Shown here one piece after another: positions 57,428-64,000 of a DNA stretch of 64,000 bases. The first letter of the stretch is position 1. Every line of letters begins with the position of its first letter. The position numbers and the translations under genes are program-made. Location of the stretch: positions 6,262,001-6,326,000 of the forward strand of contig NC_134843.1 in assembly GCF_965363235.1 (NCBI RefSeq), in the 5' to 3' direction. The stretch is from Mytilus galloprovincialis. Its lineage: Eukaryota; Mollusca; Bivalvia; Mytilida; Mytilidae. Under the pieces are notes generated by a model. That model worked only from the letters and a program-made list of their open reading frames with translations, ran no database searches and had not been told where the DNA came from.

Positions 57428-60400
57428 CTACCTACCTCGATGGATGTTCATGGTATGGGAAAGTACCTCTGTATAGGGGACTTTATTTGTCTGTACTGTG
57501 AAGAAACTGAAGGATATGTTTACAGCATACAATCGAGGTATACAATATATTTAACAGTGAATATATTAGCATTGTAATGGGGCAAAATGGGAGAAAAGAA
57601 TATGACCACAAATATTTACTAGAGTGTAAAATGAGAGATGATAAACAACAAAGTAACTAGAGTGCAACATGAAAAAGCATAAGATGTTTCAATTATATAG
57701 ATACGCGTAAATGTTTTTCTTGTTTTTAGCCTATATCATGCAACTTAGAGTCATTTCTGCTTTTGATATATTGAAAGTACATGCTAACAAAAAATGTTTT
57801 CTGTTTCATGTATATTACTATAGCTGCATGAACAATGGACTGAATGTGTACACTAATCAGGATAGAAATCGACCTAGAAATGTCCCGAATCCGCAAGGTA
57901 ACTATATGTGACAATATATTGTAAAAATAACTCTAGCATCTTAAAGGGACAAAGCAGACAACCCACACAACAATTCACTGACATTATCGTTTTTTATTGT
58001 CAAAGTTGTGTGATAAATAGTACTTGATAGCGACAAGCATCCCATTAAGTTGGTAATGTAAAAAAATGTTTAAAGTTAATGGAGTGTAACGTTTACAATA
58101 AAAGATGGAAAAAGCTTGTCCTGATTTCGTATCTCAAATAATTCTTTTTGCATATTCAAGACCTAATGTTGTTATAAATACCATATTACCAGAGAAAATG
58201 AGACGAAATGTGACGGAAGCCGAGCGATACGAATCATTATATACACATTTTGAGGTCCACATACAATCCTTAATAATATAGACAAGTATTTATACAATAT
58301 GCCAATGTCTAAAACTCCAAAAGATAGAGATATTTTTTTCAAATTCAATAGAGGCTATGCATGGTACAATATCAAAATCAAAGTCCTTTACAGACTTGCG
58401 AAGCAATGAATGTGTTTTTTAATTTTATAGATGTTTTTGTGCTTTTTTTTAAATGATTGTTTGTTTTGAGATTGTAACACAGTGATGACTGCTCTTCCCA
58501 TATTTTGACTCTTATTTATTATGTCTGTTCTTCACGCATCGTTGTAAATATAACGGAATTTGATGCGACTGTCATATTAGAGAGAGGTTTAGCGCTATAA
58601 AACTAGGTTCAATTCATCATTTTCCACATTTGAAAATGCTGTACCAAGTCAGGAATATGACAGTTGTTGTCCGTTCGTTTGATGTGTTTTGTCATTTGAT
58701 TTTACCATTTGATGAGGGACTTTACGATTGAATTTTCCTCGTAGTTCAGTATTTTTGTGATTTTACTTTTACGTAACACAAACCAACCGTCAGGTTCCTG
58801 AATTAGTACATTGGCATGGTTATGCGACGGATCTTCTGTTTTGCCTAATATCATTTCTCCGTAACAATCGAGTAGCGGAATACCATAACTCGATAAGAAG
58901 CAACTTGTAAGTTGATATTTTCAATGAAATAGTACATTTAGTATTTTAGATACGAATAAAAGGTATTTTTGTACAAAACTGAAAGTTCTTTTCACAGTAG
59001 TATGTCATAATGGGTACGAAAACACTGAAAATCGATGAAAACAAATTGTACTGGTATGATAAAACTTGTTGGCATTGATTTATCTTTTCATAAATGTAAA
59101 TTGACAAAAAACAAATATTCATAACAAAAAAGAATGCAAATATCGACGGTAAAGAATAGACACATTAATAATTACAGATTTTATTTTGCAGTAATTGTCT
59201 TTCAAATAACGATTCAAAACAGATACAAATTGAACAAGAAACTTAGGAAGGTAGAGTTTTCTGACATTGACACATCAGAAGTGCACGAATCTTCTATCTC
59301 AAATGCAGCAAGTAAGAAAATAAAAGTAAGTGTGATTAAACTACTAAGGAAATTGTGATTTTTGTTTGACATTTCGTTGTATTCTGCGAATAATGTTTTT
59401 GGAGACGGCATATTTTGGTTTATATATATATATATATATATATAGGAAGATGTGGTGTGAGTGCCAATGAGACAACTCTCCATCCAAATAACAATTTATA
59501 AAAGTAAACCATTATAGGTCAATGTACGGCCTTCAACACGGAGTCTTGGCTCACACCGAACAAAAAGCTATAAAGGACCCAAAATTACTAGTGTAAAACA
59601 ATTCAAACGGGAAAACCAACGGTCTAATCTATATAAAAAACGATAGTCTTAATTTATCTGCTTCCTGTACCAAGTCAGGAAAATGGCCATAGTTATATAA
59701 TAGATTGTTTCTGTGTATGTTACATTTTAATGTTGTGTTTCTGTTGTGTTGTAGTTGTTCTCCTCTTATATTTGATGCGTTTCCCCCAGTTTTAGTTTGT
59801 TACCCGAATTTGGTTTTTTTCTCAATCGATTTATGAATTTCGAACAGCGGTATACTACTGTTGCCTTTATTTATACATGTGAAAGAGGCGAAGTTCATGT
59901 CAATTTACCATTATATTATTTATCAGAAAAAATCATGCAGCAAAATTAAAAGGAAAAATTTAGAAATATGTTAGACAATAGTTGTTCAGCATCTGTACAC
60001 TAAAAAGCAATCCTAAATGTTGTCATATGTTACCACGTCAAGTAGACTTTACAAAAACAATAAAGTTCACCAATCAGATCAACAACGAACGCTATTTATA
60101 TATTAATATGTAGACATTTTAAGTTGGAAACAATCTGTAAAAAATTCTAATCACTAATTGTCCAATTAAAAAAAAAGTACGATATATCACATAGATCTGA
60201 TACTTTAACCGCTGATACGATTGACCCATGTATTGAAGTAATTGTATTACCTTATTTTTTGTCAATTGTATTTTGAATAATAAGCGTTTATTTAAACTAA
60301 GTAAACTATCAGTTTTGGAATAAAACATTGTTATAAATGAATAATAATGTTTCTCAGAAAATATGCTTTAATTGACTTTTAATTGCTATATGTTCTCGAA

Positions 60401-63216
60401 ATGGATACAAAAATGTCGATATTTCATAATAACAGTAATATTTTCATGAAGAACAATTGTTCAATATTTTTGTTTAAAGATACATGTATTAGACATTTCT
60501 GCACTCACATATTTGTCAAATAAAATATTTAGAGTATAACAATCAAAAACACATAATAACTTATGTTTTACTAGCCTCAAGATAACAAACAGGTTATCAC
60601 CTTACAAATTATTAAACGCCAATTTGTAATGTATCTTACCTAAGTCTACCAAAGTGTTTCTAAACGCACGCAGGACGTCAGTTTGTTCCTCTATATTTGG
60701 CTCTGTTACATCATCACTAATTACACTTGTGCTATTTCTGGTGTCACATGTGCATTTTTTGTCTTTCAAATGCTTGTCTAGATGGTTTTCAAAAGTCTTT
60801 ACGTTCTTTGTGATCACTACGATGTCTTGTAGGCTATTACACACTTCCACTTCTCGGTAGTATTTCCTTAAGTGAAGACTGTTTTTACAAAGTAAATAAA
60901 CCTTATGTTACTAATGAGTCAAATGCTAAGTAATCATGTTGTAAATGGTATGTTTCTATCATGTCAGCTCTTAGCCTTCGCAATGTTAAAGTAGGAATTT
61001 TCAATCGTTCTTCGTACAATAAATATCTGTGGTTGGGTAACTTGTTTTGTTGCCTACGTCGGACGTTTTCAATTGTTTTGATATCTCGGATATACCAGAG
61101 TGTTTTCGTGATTTGTTGGTTTCTTTGGTTTTAAAGTTTTTTTTACTAGATTCTTCAACACAATAAATATTTTCAATTTATGTATCACCGTTATCGTCTT
61201 CTACAGTTAAAACGCTACTGAAAAATTCAGTCAAGACCTCAGCCTTTTCTGTATCTGTATTTGCAGCAAAGTTTTGACAATCCTTTTTACATGAAGTTCT
61301 GATACGCCAATCCTAGGTTTCCAGTTGGCATTAACGTATGCCCAATCGTTTTTGCAAATTGTTTTCGCAGACTTTTCGATACACTTCTCCCGATTTTCCC
61401 TTTCTAAAGAAATTGATGCTTTTGATTTATTTCGAGCATTATTGTACAACTGAGGCTTTCGTTATCTATGTCATTTCTATATATTCCACATACTTTTATG
61501 TTTTGTCCTTATTGATAGTTTACGTCAGCTCTAAGAGGTTGTTTAAATTACTCATTTGAGATAAGTTTCTTAGGTATATGTAAATTCATAGCATCAGACA
61601 ATTTGTTCATGAACATGTTTACCATATTTTCTCTATCTTAAACAGCTAGTAATTCCTCTAAGTTAACATTCATATGTGACAGTCCCTTTAGCTAATAGTT
61701 AAACTTTACACTTTTCGAGTTTGCCCGATACAACTTTATTAAGCATGAAACCTACACCCCTTTCTGCACGTATATGTGTTTGCCTCTTCTTAAATAAATT
61801 ATATGTGGGTTTTATAGGCGTCAGCGGAAGCGGAAAACAAAGACAATGAAGCAGAACAGAAGCGACAGTTTGGGAAAAAAGTTCGTTACGGGGAGATTAT
61901 TCAGGTATTTACTGAAAGTATAAAGCATTCTTCTTGACCAATTACTAAAGAATTCTCCATTCACTCACGTCACTGCCCATGACAGCATCGACATATGACA
62001 AGTAAATAATAAAATATTTAATGAATATATTACACCGGTAGAAGAAATTGTAGTCACCTTTGATAGATAATTTTTCCAACCAGTTTAATAAATTATAGAG
62101 ATGAAGGGTGTATGGGATACACGTGATTACACTAGACGACAAAAAAACAAACCAACACACCAACGTGACAATCAGCGGCAAACATACAAATTTGAAAACT
62201 AAAGTCTATAAAAAGTACCAATATCTTGATCACCCTAGAAAAGACAAAAAATACATGAAGGACAGAAACTTCACTATAAATACATGAAGAACAGAAACTT
62301 TACTATAAATACATGAAGAACAAAAACTTCACTATAAATACACGAAGGACAGAAACTTCACTATAAATACATGAAGGACATGAATCTCACTATAAAATAC
62401 ATGAAGGACAGAAACTTCACTATGAAATACATGAAGGACAGAAACTTCATTATAAATGTAAATACATGAAGGACAGAAACTTCACTATAAATACACGAAG
62501 GACAGAAGCTTCACTATAAATACATGAAGGACAGAAACTTCACTATAAATACATGAAGGACAGAAACTTAACTATAAATACATGAAGGACAGAAACTTCA
62601 CTATAAATGTATATACATGTAGGACAGAAACTTCACTATAAATGTATATATATGAAGGACAGAAACTTCATTATAAATGTATATACACGAAGGACAGAAA
62701 CTTCACTATAAATGTATATATATGAAGGACAGAAACTTCACTATAAATGTATATACATGAAGGACAGAAACTTCATTATAAATGTATATACATGAAGGAC
62801 AGAAACTTCACTATAAATGTATATACATGAAGGACAGAAACTTCACTATGAATGTATACCTCACTATAAATGTATATACATGTAGGACAGAAACTTAATT
62901 ATAAATGTATATACATGAAGGACAGAAACTTCACTATAAATGTATATACATGAAGGACAGAAACTTCACTATAAATGTATATACATGAAGGACAGAAACT
63001 TTACTATAAATGTATACTTCACTATTAATGTATATACATGAAGGACAGAAACTTCACTATAAATCTATATGCACATAAGTATTCTTAAAACAATGCTCAG
63101 TTTATTATATTGGAATAACGTAAATGTTTGTATTTCAGCTTCGTCATGTTTTCTCAGGGAAGTATATCCACTCCAGTACAACACAAACTAGCCAGAAAGA
63201 TAGAAATAATATGAGG
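57428..63216 (+). CDS. Divergent inositol-trisphosphate-receptor-like gene, 5' part, runs off window
   Basis: The family forms calcium-release channels of the endoplasmic reticulum. Exons: 57428-57537, 57824-57897, 59192-59325, 61818-61904, 63139-63216. All are GT-AG and phases chain (2,1,0,0,0), giving 161 residues before the gene leaves the window. A Met codon at 57440 could be the start if no upstream exon is used. Matches, in order, to the receptor N-terminus: YLCIGDFICLYCEETEGYVY (known HIGDICSLYAEG), GLNVYTNQDRNRPRNVPNP (known GLVDDRCVV...LNNPPKKF), IVFQITIQNRYKLNKKLRKV (known [20 protein letters not shown]), an acidic/lysine spacer, then RYGEIIQLRHVFSGKYIHSS (known [20 protein letters not shown]) and NNMR (known KNAMR). 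This is the suppressor (Ins145) beta-trefoil entering the MIR region. Sequence identity is low, so it is a diverged paralogue rather than the canonical receptor. A ryanodine receptor fits less well. Confidence 0.75.
57898..59191. other. Intron 2 of the receptor-like gene
   Basis: Holds repeat F (58455-58770). I see no missed exon; phase 1 to phase 1 across the intron is consistent. Confidence 0.65.
58455..58770 (+). repeat. Interspersed repeat F, second copy
   Basis: Same orientation and order as 25540-25865: GAATTTGATGCGACTGTCAT, GAGAGGTTTAGCGCTATAAA, TGTACCAAGTCAGGAATATG, CAGTATTTTTGTGATTTTAC. Confidence 0.8.
59418..59445 (+). repeat. TA microsatellite abutting repeat B
   Basis: About 12 uninterrupted TA units directly precede AGGAAGATGTGGTG, the start of the adjoining repeat B copy. 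A shorter TATATA lead-in occurs at other full copies, so the microsatellite may have grown from the element's own end. Confidence 0.8.
59441..59628 (+). repeat. Repeat B, CCATCCAAAT subfamily, full copy
   Basis: It starts AGGAAGATGTGGTGTGAGTG and ends GGGAAAACCAACGGTCTAAT, with the complete middle section. It lies in intron 3 of the receptor-like gene. Confidence 0.85.
59652..59875 (+). repeat. Interspersed repeat G
   Basis: CTGCTTCCTGTACCAAGTCA, GTTCTCCTCTTATATTTGAT, CTCAATCGATTTATGAATTT, CGAACAGCGGTATACTACTG. I know this as a common mussel repeat. It shares the phrase TGTACCAAGTCAGGA with repeat F, so the two may be related. Confidence 0.65.
60602..61449 (-). pseudogene. Remnant of a CR1/Jockey-type LINE ORF2, internally deleted
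   Basis: Minus-strand pieces match the C-terminal half of non-LTR retrotransposon ORF2 in order. The first (61449-61290) resembles the linker before the reverse transcriptase, starting YNNARNKSKASISLERENRE and including CKNDWAYVNANWKPRIG. The second (about 61280-61200), in a shifted frame, reads NTDTEKAEVLTEFFSSVLTV. The catalytic reverse transcriptase core is absent. The third (about 61060-60940) reads RYLLYEERLKIPTLTLRRLR then ADMIETYHL. The last (60850-60602) is the tail, with CNSLQDIVV and VKTFENHLDKHLKDK. Frames change between pieces and the core is deleted, so it is an old dead copy. It sits antisense in intron 3 of the receptor-like gene. Confidence 0.75.
62252..63065 (+). repeat. Minisatellite with 29-bp and 35-bp units
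   Basis: About 24 units of ACATGAAGGACAGAAACTTC then ACTATAAAT. The first eleven or so are mostly 29 bp. Most later units carry an extra GTATAT, making 35 bp. Two units carry an additional CTTCACTATxAATGTATA-type partial duplication. The array fills most of intron 4 of the receptor-like gene and ends about 70 bases before the 63139 splice acceptor. Confidence 0.9.
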
Positions 63217-64000
63217 GTATGCACATTAATACAAGTAATTCGTATTCACTTCGATCAAATCCAATGTTTTATTTATACCCAGACACAAAACATGTGTAAC
63301 ATCTGGACAAATTACAAAGAAAACTCAATTAATGACATAATAGTCAGGAAATTGTATAAAGTATAATATTGGAGATTACATGTAACAGTCAGGAACATGT
63401 AAAAGCGTATACTATCTGGAGATAACCCATGTTATAACGTATCTGTCTATATGCGTGTAGACAGTCCGTCATCAATAAAGATTAGTTACGTAACAACTAG
63501 CAGTGACATTATGACAGAATCGTGTGCAGTTTAAGTACAGATGGTTATGCTATATAACATTTCGGAATGCATTACTTTCTCAGTTCATTAATACACTGGT
63601 TGGTTTATTGCAAACATATAAGTACTGATATTCATCACTAATACATTCATTACATATCTGATCTTAGATTGTACAATAGTTTTTTTTATACGAATTGAAA
63701 TGTTGCTTGTTCTAAGTTCGAACTCTTTATAAGTTTGTCATCTAGAAGACGAAGTAAAAAATAAAAAAAGAAACAAAACACAAAGACTTGAGTATTGCCA
63801 TTCCAATATTTGTTTCAGATAACGTATTAAGCTTTTTATAACACCATTTAATAACCAAATCATACTAATTTGTAAACTGTCCCAATAAACATTCATATCG
63901 GTAATAAAAATAACTGTGATTACAAAGAGACGACAAACCATATCTAACTGATACGCAATTAGAAAATAATTTATTGACCAAATTATAAATCTTTTTTTTT
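63217..64000. other. Right end of window, presumed intron
   Basis: AT-rich with no exon recognised. The donor at 63217 (GTATGC) opens an intron whose acceptor lies beyond the window. Confidence 0.6.

Larger units (their letters stand above)
59326..61817. other. Intron 3 of the receptor-like gene
   Basis: Filled by a TA microsatellite, repeat B, repeat G and the LINE remnant. No further exon is needed; the phase is 0 at both ends. Confidence 0.65.

Noticed and set aside
57725-57823. Extended open frame upstream of the 57824 exon
   Set aside because: With the previous exon's phase the longer version meets a stop. The 57824 acceptor gives the phase and the sequence that match the receptor family.

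Overview
The window looks like nuclear DNA of a bivalve mollusc, most likely a marine mussel (Mytilus or a close relative). It is AT-rich, its genes are split by introns with GT-AG borders, and it carries several interspersed repeats that I recognise from Mytilus. This is my recollection of the families, not a database result. Fewer than one base in ten is coding. Most of the rest is intron or intergenic DNA filled with short transposon copies, two minisatellites and one whole LTR retrotransposon.

Layout from left to right. (1) 1-6186: no gene, only repeats and one MITE. (2) 6187-15765, minus strand: a complete six-exon syntrophin (PH1-PDZ-PH2-SU, beta-like, 483 residues). Its introns hold Tc1/mariner-like, PIF/Harbinger-like and hAT-like elements. 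(3) 15766-20210: a divergent intergenic spacer with a foldback-type element (16567-17472) and a long bivalve repeat. (4) 20211-23447, plus strand: a six-exon gene for a small type I membrane protein (signal peptide, CUB, LDLa, one transmembrane helix, short tail; 270 residues). (5) 23448-40148: no convincing gene. It holds MITEs, a perfect 39-bp palindrome and a second foldback-type element (about 28604-29862). (6) 40149 to the right end, plus strand: the 5' part of a divergent inositol-trisphosphate-receptor-like gene. Five phase-compatible exons (57428-63216) give an N-terminal suppressor-type domain running into the region expected to hold a MIR domain. One further upstream exon (40149-40228) is possible. 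The gene runs off the window.

The most notable element is 48641-54816, on the minus strand. It is an apparently intact Ty3/Gypsy-class LTR retrotransposon with identical 607-bp LTRs and a 4-bp target duplication. Its single 1595-residue Gag-Pol has domain order Gag-PR-IN-RT-RNaseH. That Copia-like order within a Gypsy element marks the Gmr1-like group. Its capsid region resembles the SCAN domain of vertebrate zinc-finger proteins, which is thought to descend from Gmr1-like Gag. If the 40149 exon belongs to the receptor-like gene, the element lies antisense inside a 17-kb intron.

The three host genes are not an operon and share no evident pathway. Syntrophin is a membrane scaffold of the dystrophin complex, the CUB-LDLa protein is a cell-surface molecule, and the receptor-like gene belongs to the intracellular calcium-release channel family. 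All exon calls come from reading splice sites, phase and family similarity by eye.
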